Below are positions 37,490-46,239 of a stretch of DNA of 64,000 nt, piece by piece. The notes under the pieces are model-generated. The model was not told where the DNA came from. It made no database searches and worked only from the letters and a program-made list of their open reading frames with translations. The stretch's first letter is position 1; each line of letters opens with the position of its first letter. Source of the stretch: Roseiarcus sp963751165 (GTDB lineage: Bacteria; Pseudomonadota; Alphaproteobacteria; Rhizobiales; Beijerinckiaceae); NCBI GenBank assembly GCA_963751165.1, contig CAVVTP010000015.1, positions 682,001 to 746,000 on the forward strand, written 5' to 3'. Position numbers and translations under genes: made by a program.

Positions 37490-38230
37490 ATGAGCGATGA
37501 AACGCAGGAATTTGCTGGTCGGACGGTGCTCGTCACCGGCGCCACCAAGGGGATCGGGCGGACGACCGCCGAGTTGCTCGCGCGCCGCGGCGCCTCCGTT
37601 CTTGCCCTCGGCCGCTCGACCGACGACCTCGCCTCGCTCGAGGCCAAGACCGGATGCCGATCCATCGCCGTCGATCTCGCCGACCTCGAGGCGACCCGCG
37701 CCGCGGTGCGCGCCAATCTGCCGTTCGACCTCTTGGTCAATAGTGCGGGAACGACCGGTCTTCAGTCTTTCCTCGACCTCACGCTCGAGGCTTTCGACCG
37801 CATCATGACGGTCAACGCAAAAGCAGCGCTCGTGGTCGCGCAGGAATATGCGCGCGATCGGATCACCGCGAAACGGCCGGGATCGATCGTGAACGTTTCG
37901 AGCGACGCTTCGTCTCTCGGCGTCATTGACCACGCCGCCTATTGCGCGTCGAAGGCGGCGCTCGACGCTGCGACCCGCGTGATGGCCAACGAGCTCGGGC
38001 CGCACGGCATCCGGGTCAATTGCGTCAATCCGACCATCACGCTGACCGACATGGCCCGCCTCGCCTGGAGCGATCCGGCGCGCTCGGAGCCGCGCCTCAA
38101 GCGCATGCCGATCGGGCGCTTCCTCGAGCCGTCGGAAGTTGCGGAGGCGATCGCTTTTCTGCTGTCCGATCGCGCCTCGGCGATCACCGGCGCGACCTAC
38201 CGCGTCGACGGCGGCTTTGCGATCGCCTGA
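37490..38230 (+). CDS. SDR family oxidoreductase, L-xylulose/dicarbonyl reductase-like
   Basis: A 246-residue classical short-chain dehydrogenase. It shows the cofactor motif TVLVTGATKGIGRTTAELLA, LVNSAGTTG, the catalytic Ser in NVSSDASSLG and YCASKAALD with the Tyr-Lys pair, ending in GATYRVDGGFAIA. The RSTDDLASLEAKTGCRSIAV stretch is like the dicarbonyl/L-xylulose reductase group, which fits the neighbouring polyol dehydrogenase and sugar importer. It faces the dehydrogenase gene tail to tail. Substrate not proven by sequence. Confidence 0.85.
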   Translation: MSDETQEFAGRTVLVTGATKGIGRTTAELLARRGASVLALGRSTDDLASLEAKTGCRSIAVDLADLEATRAAVRANLPFDLLVNSAGTTGLQSFLDLTLEAFDRIMTVNAKAALVVAQEYARDRITAKRPGSIVNVSSDASSLGVIDHAAYCASKAALDAATRVMANELGPHGIRVNCVNPTITLTDMARLAWSDPARSEPRLKRMPIGRFLEPSEVAEAIAFLLSDRASAITGATYRVDGGFAIA

Positions 38231-38338
38231 ACGCGAGCGAGCGGAGCGAACCCGTTTTGTTGTCGACGTTCAGGCCGACCTCGTGAAGGACAGGCGCCGC
38301 GCCGAACGATTTCAGCCCCTACCCGTCTGCGCCATTGC

Positions 38339-39388
38339 TCACGCCGCTGAGGTCTGCTCCATCTTGATCTGCAGCTTCACGTCGCTCGGCCTGCCCGACG
38401 CTGCCCGCTCGAACGCCTCAACGCTGTCCTCGAACGGGAAAGTCGCCGTGATCAGCGGCTTGAGGTCGACCTTGCCCGACGCAATCATTTCGATAGCCCT
38501 GGCGTAGATGTTCGCATAGCGGAACACGGTTTCGATTCGCGCTTCCTTGACCTGCGCGCCGACGACGTCGAAGTTGACCGGCTCGACGGGCATGCCGACC
38601 AGCACCACCGCTCCGCCCGGCCGCACGAGATCGAACATCCCGTCATAGGCCTTGGCGCTGCCGCTGGCCTCGAACACCACGTCCGCGCCCCATCCGCTGG
38701 TGATCTCCGACACCCGGGCCGAGAGCTTCTCCTTGCGGCCGTTGACGGTCGTGACCCCGCTGTAGCGTCCAACGATGTCGAGCTTCTCCTGCACCAGGTC
38801 GGAGAGGATGACGCGCGCGCAGCCGCCCGCCAGTGCCGCAAGCGCCACCATGGCGCCGATCGGTCCGGCGCCGATCACGACGGCGACGTCGCCGGGCGCG
38901 ATCTTGGCTTTGACCGCCGCCTGCATCCCGATCGCGAACGGCTCCACCATGGCGCCTTCGGCGAAGCTGACATTGTCGGGCAGCTTGTATGTAAACGCCT
39001 CCGGATGAATGACTTGAGGCGTCAGGCATCCATGGATCGGCGGCGTCGCCCAGAAGGTTACGCTCGGGTCGACGTTGTAGAGGCCGAGCCGCGACGCCCG
39101 CGAGGACATGTCCGGCACGCCGGGCTCCATGCAGACGCGGTCGCCCTTGCGCAGGCTCGTCACCTCGGACCCCACGTCAATCACGACCCCGGCCGCTTCG
39201 TGGCCAAGCACCATAGGCGATTTGACAACGAACGAGCCGATGCGCCCATGCGTGTAATAATGCACGTCGCTGCCGCAGATCCCGACGGTGTCGACTGCGA
39301 CCTTCACGTCCCGAGGACCCATCTTGAGGGGAAGGTCGATGTCACGGAGCGTCAAACTGTGCTGCTTTTCCAGAACCAGGGCGCGCAT
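38339..39388 (-). CDS. zinc-dependent polyol dehydrogenase (xylitol/sorbitol type)
   Basis: A 349-residue medium-chain dehydrogenase. Catalytic zinc ligands are in VGICGSDVHYYTHGRIG and LGHEAAGVV, and the Rossmann loop is VVIGAGPIGAMVALAALAGG. The Glu of MVEPFAIGMQAA is as in sorbitol/xylitol dehydrogenases. The four-Cys structural zinc loop is absent (MEPGVPDMSSRASRLGLYN), as in some xylitol dehydrogenases. It would oxidise a polyol to a ketose with NAD. AGGAG precedes the start. It is on the same strand as the importer ATPase, 357 bases downstream. Confidence 0.88.
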   Translation of the reverse strand: MRALVLEKQHSLTLRDIDLPLKMGPRDVKVAVDTVGICGSDVHYYTHGRIGSFVVKSPMVLGHEAAGVVIDVGSEVTSLRKGDRVCMEPGVPDMSSRASRLGLYNVDPSVTFWATPPIHGCLTPQVIHPEAFTYKLPDNVSFAEGAMVEPFAIGMQAAVKAKIAPGDVAVVIGAGPIGAMVALAALAGGCARVILSDLVQEKLDIVGRYSGVTTVNGRKEKLSARVSEITSGWGADVVFEASGSAKAYDGMFDLVRPGGAVVLVGMPVEPVNFDVVGAQVKEARIETVFRYANIYARAIEMIASGKVDLKPLITATFPFEDSVEAFERAASGRPSDVKLQIKMEQTSAA

Positions 39389-39745
39389 GAGCCTCTCCTA
39401 TGCGTTGCGTGACAAGACTGAATTCAAGAAGCCGCTGAGAACTCCGAGGAGCATCAGCGGGGGCGATGACAGAACAAACATCCGTGGCGACTCCCAAGCA
39501 GGCGGCGAAGATTGCGGGGTTCGGTTCCACCGACCTCGTCCTGAGGCGTCCTTTGTCGAAGGCAAACGGCCACGAAAGCCTGCCCTGAGCCGAGCGAAGG
39601 GGATGCTCGCTGGCCACGAGCGCCCTTCGAGACGCCCGGTTCGCGGGCCCCTCAGGGCGAGGGCGGTGGGAGCGTGGAGTTACGATCCGTTGGGTTGAGG
39701 ATCGCCAGATCATGTCGAACCTGCACAACTCGATGAAGCGGCCCA
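39389..39745. other. spacer between importer ATPase and polyol dehydrogenase
   Basis: A 357-base non-coding spacer, largely occupied by the palindromic repeat at 39533-39665. The remainder near 39389-39500 should hold any promoter for the dehydrogenase. Confidence 0.45.
39533..39665. repeat. mosaic palindromic intergenic repeat
   Basis: The outer ends CTCGTCCTGAG and CTCAGGGCGAG are inverted copies with one mismatch. Inside them, CGTC...TCGAAGG is matched by CCTTCGAGACG, and inner CTGAGCCGAGCGAAGG-like arms repeat the theme. This matches the general form of the CTGAGG...TCGAAGG palindromes common between alphaproteobacterial genes. It may work as a bidirectional terminator or RNA-stabilising stem. 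Confidence 0.6.
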
Positions 39746-40897
39746 TCAGCCTGCAAGGGTCTGCGGCGCCCCCTGCGACTCTCGCGGCGTATTGATCGGG
39801 CGCGGCCGCAGCGAGGAAAGCGCGGCGCCGTCCGCCGTGAAGAGGTAGCAAAGCTCTGGGCGTAGTCCGAGCGGCATTTGCTGGCCGCGATGCAGCAGCG
39901 GAGTGTCGCCAAAGGCCTTGACGCCGAGCACGGCGCCATCCGGCAGCTTGGCGTGCACCAGGATCTCGCTGCCAAGGTGCTCCACGACCAGGACTTCGGC
40001 CGGCATGTGCGCGCCGGCGCGGCCGTCGAGCGCAATATTCTCGGGCCGCACGCCGAGCGTCAGCTCGGTCTGCGGCCGTACGTCGCCGGGCGCAACGGGG
40101 ACGGTCAGAAGCACGTCCCCAGGCAGCCTCACGGTGACGCCGGCCGCGCCGACCTCCGTTGCCGACGTCTTGACGAAGTTCATCTTGGGCGACCCGATGA
40201 AGCCTGCAACGAAGATGTTGCGGGGCTGCTGGTAGAGTTCCAGGGGCGCGCCGATCTGCTCCACCCGGCCCTGGTTGAGCACGACGATGCGATCGGCCAT
40301 CGTCATCGCCTCGATCTGGTCGTGGGTGACGTAGACCATCGTGGCCCGTAGCCGCTGATGCAGGTCGATCAACTCGACACGCATTTGCACCCTGAGTTCC
40401 GCGTCCAGGTTGGAGAGCGGCTCGTCGAACAGAAACACCCTTGGGTGACGAACGATCGCCCGGCCGATCGCAACGCGCTGGCGTTGCCCGCCGGAAAGCT
40501 CGCGCGGTTTGCGGTCTAACAAGGGATTGATCTGCAACGTCGCGGCGGCCTCTCGGACTCGCTGCTCGATCTCAGCGTGGGGCATGTTCGCGAGCTTCAG
40601 TCCGAAGGCGATATTCTCCCGTACCGTCATGTGCGGGTAGAGGGCGTAGGACTGGAACACCATGGCGACCCCGCGCCTTGCCGGAGGCCAGGCGGTGACA
40701 TCGTCCTCCCCGATCATGACGCGTCCCGAACTCGGCCGCTCGAGCCCCGCGATGGTGCGCAGCAGCGTCGTTTTGCCGCATCCGGAGGGGCCGACGAAGA
40801 CCATGAACTCGCCGTCGGAGATATCGATGTCCACATCCTCGAGCACCCTCACCACCCCGAATGCCTTGCTGACGTCTCCGATCTTCACCTGGGCCAT
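39746..40897 (-). CDS. sugar ABC importer ATPase (UgpC/MalK family)
   Basis: A 383-residue ATPase of carbohydrate uptake class 1 importers. Walker A is FVGPSGCGKTTLLRT, the signature LSGGQRQRVAIGRAIVR, Walker B VFLFDEPLSNLDAELR and the switch His in YVTHDQIEAM. A C-terminal TOBE/OB part of about 130 residues (LGVRPENIAL) follows, as in MalK, UgpC and SmoK. It powers the MalF/MalG-like pair encoded divergently at 42.5-44.3 kb. The start at 40897 has AGGAG upstream; the 43 extra residues of the longer frame are not family-like. Confidence 0.93.
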   Translation of the reverse strand: MAQVKIGDVSKAFGVVRVLEDVDIDISDGEFMVFVGPSGCGKTTLLRTIAGLERPSSGRVMIGEDDVTAWPPARRGVAMVFQSYALYPHMTVRENIAFGLKLANMPHAEIEQRVREAAATLQINPLLDRKPRELSGGQRQRVAIGRAIVRHPRVFLFDEPLSNLDAELRVQMRVELIDLHQRLRATMVYVTHDQIEAMTMADRIVVLNQGRVEQIGAPLELYQQPRNIFVAGFIGSPKMNFVKTSATEVGAAGVTVRLPGDVLLTVPVAPGDVRPQTELTLGVRPENIALDGRAGAHMPAEVLVVEHLGSEILVHAKLPDGAVLGVKAFGDTPLLHRGQQMPLGLRPELCYLFTADGAALSSLRPRPINTPRESQGAPQTLAG

Positions 40898-40995
40898 AAC
40901 GAGCTCCTGCCGCCTGCAACAGTGCGCATGATCGGCGGCCAAACGGCGACGGACCCGATACCTGCTATCGGCATGCGCGCACCGGCGAACTCCAA

Positions 40996-41031
40996 CAATC
41001 TTGACGGACCTGATGGGCCCGCGCAAGATTG
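40996..41031. promoter_or_regulatory. inverted repeat in divergent importer promoter
   Basis: CAATCTTG and CAAGATTG form a perfect 8-base inverted repeat with 20 bases between the arms. It sits in the 182-base space between the divergent ATPase and binding-protein genes, closer to the latter. It could be the operator of a sugar-responsive regulator. No regulator gene is adjacent, so this is only a candidate. Confidence 0.3.
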
Positions 41032-41079
41032 CCTTTCACAGTTCGGTCGCGCGGCTGCGCAAATGGGAGGAAGGTTGCC

Positions 41080-42429
41080 ATGAAAAAATGGAGTTTGCTT
41101 GCCGTCATCGCAGCGTTGAGTGTTTCCAGTCACGCCTCCGCGTGGAGTCTGAAGGAAGCGGCAGCCCCATACAAAGGAACGACGATCACGGTGGTTGGAC
41201 TCGACCGGCCCAGCTATAAGGCTGCGCAAGAGCTGACCGGCGAGTTCACGAAGGAGACCGGGATCAACGTCAACTGGGCGGTCTTCCCCTACGAGGATTC
41301 GCTGAAGGAAGAGACCCTGAATTTCGTCTCCAACAGCCAGCAGTTCGACGTGATCCTCTCCGACGTCGTCTGGCCGGTGACCTTCGTCGACGCCGGTTGG
41401 GTGTTGCCGCTGCAACATTTCCTCGATGACAAGCAACTCGCCGATCCCGACGTCGACCTCAAGGACTTCTTCCCGGTCTGGCGCGCCAGCTTTATCGTCG
41501 ACGGCAAGTTCTACGGGATGCCTTTCGATTGCTATGCAGGCTTGCTCTATTACAACAAGGCGATGCTGAAGGCGGCGGGCTTCGATTCCCCGCCGACGAC
41601 CTGGGACGAACTCGCCAAGACCTATGCACCGAAGCTGACCGATGCGGCCAAGGGCGTCTATGGCTATGCGCTGCAGTCGGCTCGCGGCGAAACGCAGACC
41701 GCTGACGCCTTCGCCCGCTTCCTCTGGCCCTGGGGCGGCCGCTTCCTCGACATTCCAAAGAAGCAAATCCTGGTGAATGATCCCAAGAGCCAGGCGGGGA
41801 TCGAGTTCCGCCAGGGACTCCTACCCAACATGCCGTCCGGCATCGTCTCCGACGATCACAGCCAGGTCGTCGAGATGCTGATGCAAAAGCGGGTCGCGAT
41901 GATCACCGAGTGGTCGGCCTTCTATCCGACGCTGAGCCAGTCGCCGATCGCCGCGGACCTCGGCATCACGACGGAGCCGAAAGGGCCGGACGGCGACTAC
42001 GCGGCCTTCGGCGGCTTTGCCTACATGATCAGTTCCCAGGTGCCGCCGGCGAAGCAGAACGCCGGGTGGCTGTTCGCGCAGTGGCTGACCTCGAAGGAGA
42101 TGGCCAAGCCGCTGATTGAGCATGGCGCCGTGGTGGCGCGGGAGAGCGCGGACAAGGATCCGCAGATCCAGGCGAAATTCCCTAACCTGGCGCCCATGGT
42201 GAAGACCTGGGAGACGGCGACCGTGCCCGACTGGCGCCCGCAGCTCCAGTGCTATCCGCGCTTCTCCGACATCGTCTCCGACTGGGGCTCGCGCATCGAG
42301 CTCAAGCAGATCGCTGTCAAGGAGGGCCTGGACGGCATGGCGAAGAGCCTGACCGACTACATGAACAGTTCGAATTGCTGGGCGCACACCAACAACCCCG
42401 AGCAATACATGAATATGAAAATGAATTGA
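41080..42429 (+). CDS. extracellular solute-binding protein (sugar/polyol importer)
   Basis: A 449-residue periplasmic binding protein of family 1. It has a Sec signal (LLAVIAALSVSSHASA) and a mature part beginning with ITVVGLDRPSYKAAQEL. The hinge pattern is VILSDVVWPVTFVDAGWVLP, with FYGMPFDCYAGLLYYNKAML typical of polyol/alpha-glucoside binders, and late GGFAYMISSQ. It would deliver a sugar or polyol to the two permeases that follow. GGAGG lies 9 bases before the ATG at 41080. It is divergent from the ATPase gene, sharing a promoter region. Confidence 0.92.
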   Translation: MKKWSLLAVIAALSVSSHASAWSLKEAAAPYKGTTITVVGLDRPSYKAAQELTGEFTKETGINVNWAVFPYEDSLKEETLNFVSNSQQFDVILSDVVWPVTFVDAGWVLPLQHFLDDKQLADPDVDLKDFFPVWRASFIVDGKFYGMPFDCYAGLLYYNKAMLKAAGFDSPPTTWDELAKTYAPKLTDAAKGVYGYALQSARGETQTADAFARFLWPWGGRFLDIPKKQILVNDPKSQAGIEFRQGLLPNMPSGIVSDDHSQVVEMLMQKRVAMITEWSAFYPTLSQSPIAADLGITTEPKGPDGDYAAFGGFAYMISSQVPPAKQNAGWLFAQWLTSKEMAKPLIEHGAVVARESADKDPQIQAKFPNLAPMVKTWETATVPDWRPQLQCYPRFSDIVSDWGSRIELKQIAVKEGLDGMAKSLTDYMNSSNCWAHTNNPEQYMNMKMN

Positions 42430-42473
42430 GCGGACGCGGCGTATGAGGACTGCGCGGCGGAGGGGCGCTCCGT

Positions 42474-42487
42474 CCGCTGCGCAGCGG
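42474..42487. other. intercistronic palindrome
   Basis: CCGCTGC followed directly by GCAGCGG forms a perfect 14-base palindrome in the 83-base gap between the binding-protein and first permease genes. Stems of this kind behind binding-protein genes often protect the upstream message, allowing more binding protein than permease. Confidence 0.45.
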
Positions 42488-42512
42488 CCGTCCACTGGCC
42501 ACGGGACGAGCG

Positions 42513-43448
42513 ATGAACGACACGAGGCTGACGCCTCTCTCCGGAACTGCGGGCGCAGTCGCTGAGCAAGTGCGCGTTCCACTCACAGAGCGACTGGCGC
42601 CGTGGTTCTTCATTGCGCCATCGCTGATTCTGCTGTTGGCGATCGGTCTCTATCCGGTCATCTACACCTTCATCATCTCGTTCAAGTACTGGGTGATGGG
42701 GATGGGAGAGCCGGCGTGGACCGGCCTGTCCAACTACGCCACGGCGCTCACATCCAGCGACTTCCAGCAGTCGGTGCTGCGAACGCTGGTGCTGATCGCG
42801 GTCACCCTGCCGATCCAGCTCGTGTTCGGGCTATTGATCGCGCTGGCGCTCGACGCCATGCCCTTCGAAATCCTGCGCAGGCTGTTGCAGATCTGCCTAG
42901 TGATCCCGATTGCGATCACGCCGGCGGTGGTCGGTTTGCTGGCCAGCCTGATCTTCAACCAGCAGCTCGGTATCGCGAATTACCTGCTGTCGCGCATCGG
43001 CGTCGGCTCGGTCGACTGGCTGGGCAACCCGTTCAACGCCTTCGTCACCGTCATCATCGTGCAGATCTGGGAGTGGACGCCGTTCGTGGCGCTCGTCCTT
43101 TCTGCGGCGCTTTCCACCGTACCCAAGGACATCGAGGAAGCGGCGACGATCGAGACCGAACGCTGGTGGCCGCGCTTCCGCTTCGTCCAACTGCCTTTCA
43201 TGTGGCCCGGGATCACCGCGGCGCTCGTGTTCCAGACGGCGTTCACGCTGAAGGAATTCGACATGATCTACTCGATCGAGAAGGGCGGCCCGGGGACGGC
43301 GACGGAGGTCTCCATGCTGCAGATCGAGCGCCTGGCGTTCCGCGGCTTCGATATCGGCGTCTCCGCGGCGGAATCGATCCTGCTGCTGATCCTCTCGATC
43401 GTGCTGGCGCGGATCTATATCCGGCTGTTCTATCGCGAGATCGACTGA
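42513..43448 (+). CDS. sugar ABC importer permease (MalF-like)
   Basis: A 311-residue permease with six helices and the conserved cytoplasmic loop AALSTVPKDIEEAATIETER (EAA motif) that contacts the ATPase. The first helix is APWFFIAPSLILLLAIGLYP. It pairs with the next gene to form the channel for the sugar or polyol bound by the upstream binding protein. Confidence 0.93.
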   Translation: MNDTRLTPLSGTAGAVAEQVRVPLTERLAPWFFIAPSLILLLAIGLYPVIYTFIISFKYWVMGMGEPAWTGLSNYATALTSSDFQQSVLRTLVLIAVTLPIQLVFGLLIALALDAMPFEILRRLLQICLVIPIAITPAVVGLLASLIFNQQLGIANYLLSRIGVGSVDWLGNPFNAFVTVIIVQIWEWTPFVALVLSAALSTVPKDIEEAATIETERWWPRFRFVQLPFMWPGITAALVFQTAFTLKEFDMIYSIEKGGPGTATEVSMLQIERLAFRGFDIGVSAAESILLLILSIVLARIYIRLFYREID

Positions 43449-43459
43449 GCGGGGACGAA

Positions 43460-44284
43460 ATGGCCAAGGAATACCTGCTTCGGACTCTGCAAACGATCGG
43501 GATCATCGTGATCCTGATCGTCATCCTGTTCCCGCTCTATTGGATGGTCGCCGCCTCGCTGAAGACGGAAGCGGAAATGTTCAGCATCCCGCCGGTGTGG
43601 GTGTGGAAGCCGAGCTTCACCGCCTACGCGCAGTCGATCCAGCAGGACAACGTCCTCGGCGCGTTGCTCAACTCGGCGATCGTGACCGTCTCCGCGGTGG
43701 CGCTCGGCCTGGCGGTTGGCGCCCCGGCCGCCTACGGCATCGCGCGCTATCGGTTCCGAGGGCGGCAGGACGTGTGGTTCTGGTATGTGACGAACTGGAT
43801 GCTGGTGCCGGTCGTGGTGCTGATCCCCTTCTATCTCACCGCCTCCAAGCTGCACCTCATCAACAACCCGATCGTGCTGGTGCTGGTCTATCAGGTTTTC
43901 ATCGTGCCGCTGGTCGTCTGGCTCATGGTTGACCAGTTCCGCTCGGTGCCGATCGATCTCGAGGAGGCGGGGCAGCTCGACGGATTGAGCCGCTTCGGCG
44001 TCTTCCTGCGCATCTGCCTGCCGTTGGTGACGCCCGGCATTGCCGTCTCGGCGATCCTTGCCGGCATCTTCGCCTGGAACGACCTGCTTTACGCCTTCAT
44101 CCTGACGCCGTCCCAGTCCGTGCGCACGGCGCCGATGGTGGTGCTGACCTACCTCGGCGGTTACATCGTCCCTTGGCCGAAGGTCATGGCGGGCGCCACG
44201 CTCATCACCGCCCCGGTGATCATCGGGGGCATCATCGTGCACAAGTACATCGCCCGCGGTCTGACCCTCGGAGCGGTGAAGTGA
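43460..44284 (+). CDS. sugar ABC importer permease (MalG-like)
   Basis: A 274-residue permease. It has an N-terminal helix (GIIVILIVILFPLYWMVAAS), the KTEAEMFSIPPVW loop typical of MalG-type partners, and the EAA loop DLEEAGQLDGLSRFGVFLRI. The C-terminal helices end HKYIARGLTLGAVK. The ATG at 43460 lies 11 bases after the partner permease stop with GGGGA upstream; the longer open frame before it is the shadow of that gene. Confidence 0.92.
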   Translation: MAKEYLLRTLQTIGIIVILIVILFPLYWMVAASLKTEAEMFSIPPVWVWKPSFTAYAQSIQQDNVLGALLNSAIVTVSAVALGLAVGAPAAYGIARYRFRGRQDVWFWYVTNWMLVPVVVLIPFYLTASKLHLINNPIVLVLVYQVFIVPLVVWLMVDQFRSVPIDLEEAGQLDGLSRFGVFLRICLPLVTPGIAVSAILAGIFAWNDLLYAFILTPSQSVRTAPMVVLTYLGGYIVPWPKVMAGATLITAPVIIGGIIVHKYIARGLTLGAVK

Positions 44285-44358
44285 GCGCGGGGCGCGTGTG
44301 ACGCCGGGAGCGGCGCTCGCGCCCAAAGGCTGAGATCGAGTGCGGTTTCTCGGTCGGT

Positions 44359-45381
44359 TCAGGGCGGCATAAGATCGATGAGGACCTTGCCGTAGCCGGG
44401 GACGTTGTCGGAGAGAGCGGCAAACACGGCTGGCGCTTCCTCCAGCCCGACGCGGTGGGTGACGATCGAACGCACGTCGACCTTCCCCTCTGCGAGGAGT
44501 CGGATGGCGAGTGGATAGACGTCTCCCATCCTCCGCGCGAACTTGATTTTGAGCCCGCGGCGACGCGCATCGGCGGCCGGCAGGGTGTATGTATCGCCGT
44601 CCGGAATGCCGACGAGGACGATACGCCCGCCAATGCGAGACGCGCGCACGGCGTCGCGGAATCCGGAGGGCGAATTGGTCGCCTCGAGGACGAGCGGGCA
44701 GCCGCCCTCGGACCATTCGACGAGGCTTGCGATACTGTCGGCCACTCGTTCCGCTCCTAGCTTTTCGGCCATCGCGCGGCGGTGCGGCAGTGGGTCGCAT
44801 GCGAGGATCTCGCCTGCGCCCGCCGCCTTCAGGACCTGCATGATGAGGAGACCGATCGGCCCGCAACCGAGAACGCCGACGCGCTCGAGCAGGCGCGGCT
44901 TGGCAAGGCCGACGGCATGGATCGCCACGCCAAGCGGCTCGAGCATCGCGGCGTCCAGCGAGTCGAACGACTCCGGCAGCGCGACAAGCTGGGATTTCGA
45001 CGCCCAGATGCGTTCGGTCATGGCGCCGTCGTAGGGCGGCGCGCCGATGAACCGAACATGGGGACAAAGGTTTGGATGGCCGGCACGACACCACTCGCAA
45101 TGCCCGCAGGACTTGGCCGGATCGACAGCGACAAGCTGGTCGCGCCTCAAGCCGCGATCCTCGACGTCGTCGCAGAGGCGGCCGCCAAACTCATGGCCGG
45201 GCACGAATAGCGACTGGACGACGGCCGAGCCGATGCCGCCGTCCTTGTAGTAGTGAAGGTCGCTGCCGCAGACGCCAACCGAGGCGACGTCGATGAGGAC
45301 CTCGTCCTCGCGCCCTTCCCTTAGATTGAACGGCGCCACCCGAGCGTCGCGGGTTCCGTGAATGAAAAGGGCTCGGCTCAT
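44359..45381 (-). CDS. zinc-dependent dehydrogenase (L-idonate/sorbitol dehydrogenase-like)
   Basis: A 340-residue medium-chain dehydrogenase with both zinc sites: catalytic ligands in VGVCGSDLHYYKDGGIG and PGHEFGG, and the structural four-Cys loop CGHCEWCRAGHPNLC. The Rossmann motif is VGVLGCGPIGLLIMQVLKAA. It would oxidise a sugar alcohol or sugar acid with NAD(P). It is the last gene of the leftward cluster, 164 bases behind the TenA-like gene, and converges on the polyol importer permease, so it could serve either pathway. Confidence 0.87.
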   Translation of the reverse strand: MSRALFIHGTRDARVAPFNLREGREDEVLIDVASVGVCGSDLHYYKDGGIGSAVVQSLFVPGHEFGGRLCDDVEDRGLRRDQLVAVDPAKSCGHCEWCRAGHPNLCPHVRFIGAPPYDGAMTERIWASKSQLVALPESFDSLDAAMLEPLGVAIHAVGLAKPRLLERVGVLGCGPIGLLIMQVLKAAGAGEILACDPLPHRRAMAEKLGAERVADSIASLVEWSEGGCPLVLEATNSPSGFRDAVRASRIGGRIVLVGIPDGDTYTLPAADARRRGLKIKFARRMGDVYPLAIRLLAEGKVDVRSIVTHRVGLEEAPAVFAALSDNVPGYGKVLIDLMPP

Positions 45382-45545
45382 CGGCTCCGCAACCTGCCTT
45401 AGACCGTCCTCTTGACGGCGCGTCGCAGTCGCCCTTTTTGTACGTCCACGCCTTCAAGAACGCAACATTGCTTCGCGCCGATAAGGGCGATGCGCGCCGC
45501 GATGCGTTGCTCAAATTGAGCACGCTGCGCCATGCGCGGATCACG

Positions 45546-46211
45546 CTATTCCCAAACATACGCTGCGTCGTGAAACGGAATTTCCGCCGCCAGCGTCTGC
45601 TCAAACACGGCTGAGAGCCGGGACTGCCGCTCCGGCTCCAGCCTCGGGCCGAGCAAGTCGATTTCGCCGCGCGTCCACGCGACCTGTTCCGCAAAAGGGC
45701 CGCCCGCGTGGAGGGCGATCCATGCCCGGATCGTCTCGCGCGACGAGGGCGTCTTCGCGGCTTCCGAACACCAGGTGAAATACATCCACTCCGCCGCAAG
45801 CGAGCATGCCAAAATCTCTTCGTAGCCGTCGTCTTTCGCGACGTCGAGAAAGAGACTGTGGAGCGACTGAGTCAGGCCTTTGCCCGCCACGCTCGGGCGT
45901 TGAGCAGCCCCCTCTCCCATTCGTTTGAGGGCCGTTGCGAAGAATTGCTCCTGGTCCGTCACGAGGCCATGAAGCCCGAGCGCCAGGCGGCATCGCTCCC
46001 GAAAGGAGGGCGCCTTGGCCACCGCGTAGCCGAGCGCCACGGCCGCGCAGTCCACGAAAGCGTATTCGATCACGAGATAGCGGGCGAAGACGCGGTCCTC
46101 GACCTTATCTGTCATGATCTCGCGAAAGAACCGGTGGCCCACGATGGCGTCCCAGGTCGCCTGCGCTTGCGATCGCATGCGTTCCGAGAATGAGACTACG
46201 TGGTTCGCCAT
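45546..46211 (-). CDS. TenA/PQQC-family protein, variant active site
   Basis: A 221-residue protein of the TenA (thiaminase II-like) helical fold: WDAIVGHRFFREIMTDKVED, then FARYLVIEYAFVDCAAVALG, LHGLVTDQEQFF and the C-terminal LAAEIPFHDAAY. TenA enzymes salvage the thiamin pyrimidine. In this copy the usual Asp of the YLxQDY motif is Glu (YLVIEY), and the helix that normally carries the catalytic Cys reads CSLAAEWMYFTW, more like the Cys-lacking TenA_E group. A thiaminase role is therefore uncertain. It starts 28 bases after the BtpA gene in the same operon. Confidence 0.8.
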   Translation of the reverse strand: MANHVVSFSERMRSQAQATWDAIVGHRFFREIMTDKVEDRVFARYLVIEYAFVDCAAVALGYAVAKAPSFRERCRLALGLHGLVTDQEQFFATALKRMGEGAAQRPSVAGKGLTQSLHSLFLDVAKDDGYEEILACSLAAEWMYFTWCSEAAKTPSSRETIRAWIALHAGGPFAEQVAWTRGEIDLLGPRLEPERQSRLSAVFEQTLAAEIPFHDAAYVWE

Positions 46212-46239
46212 AGCGCGATCCGAAACGTCAAGGCAATTT

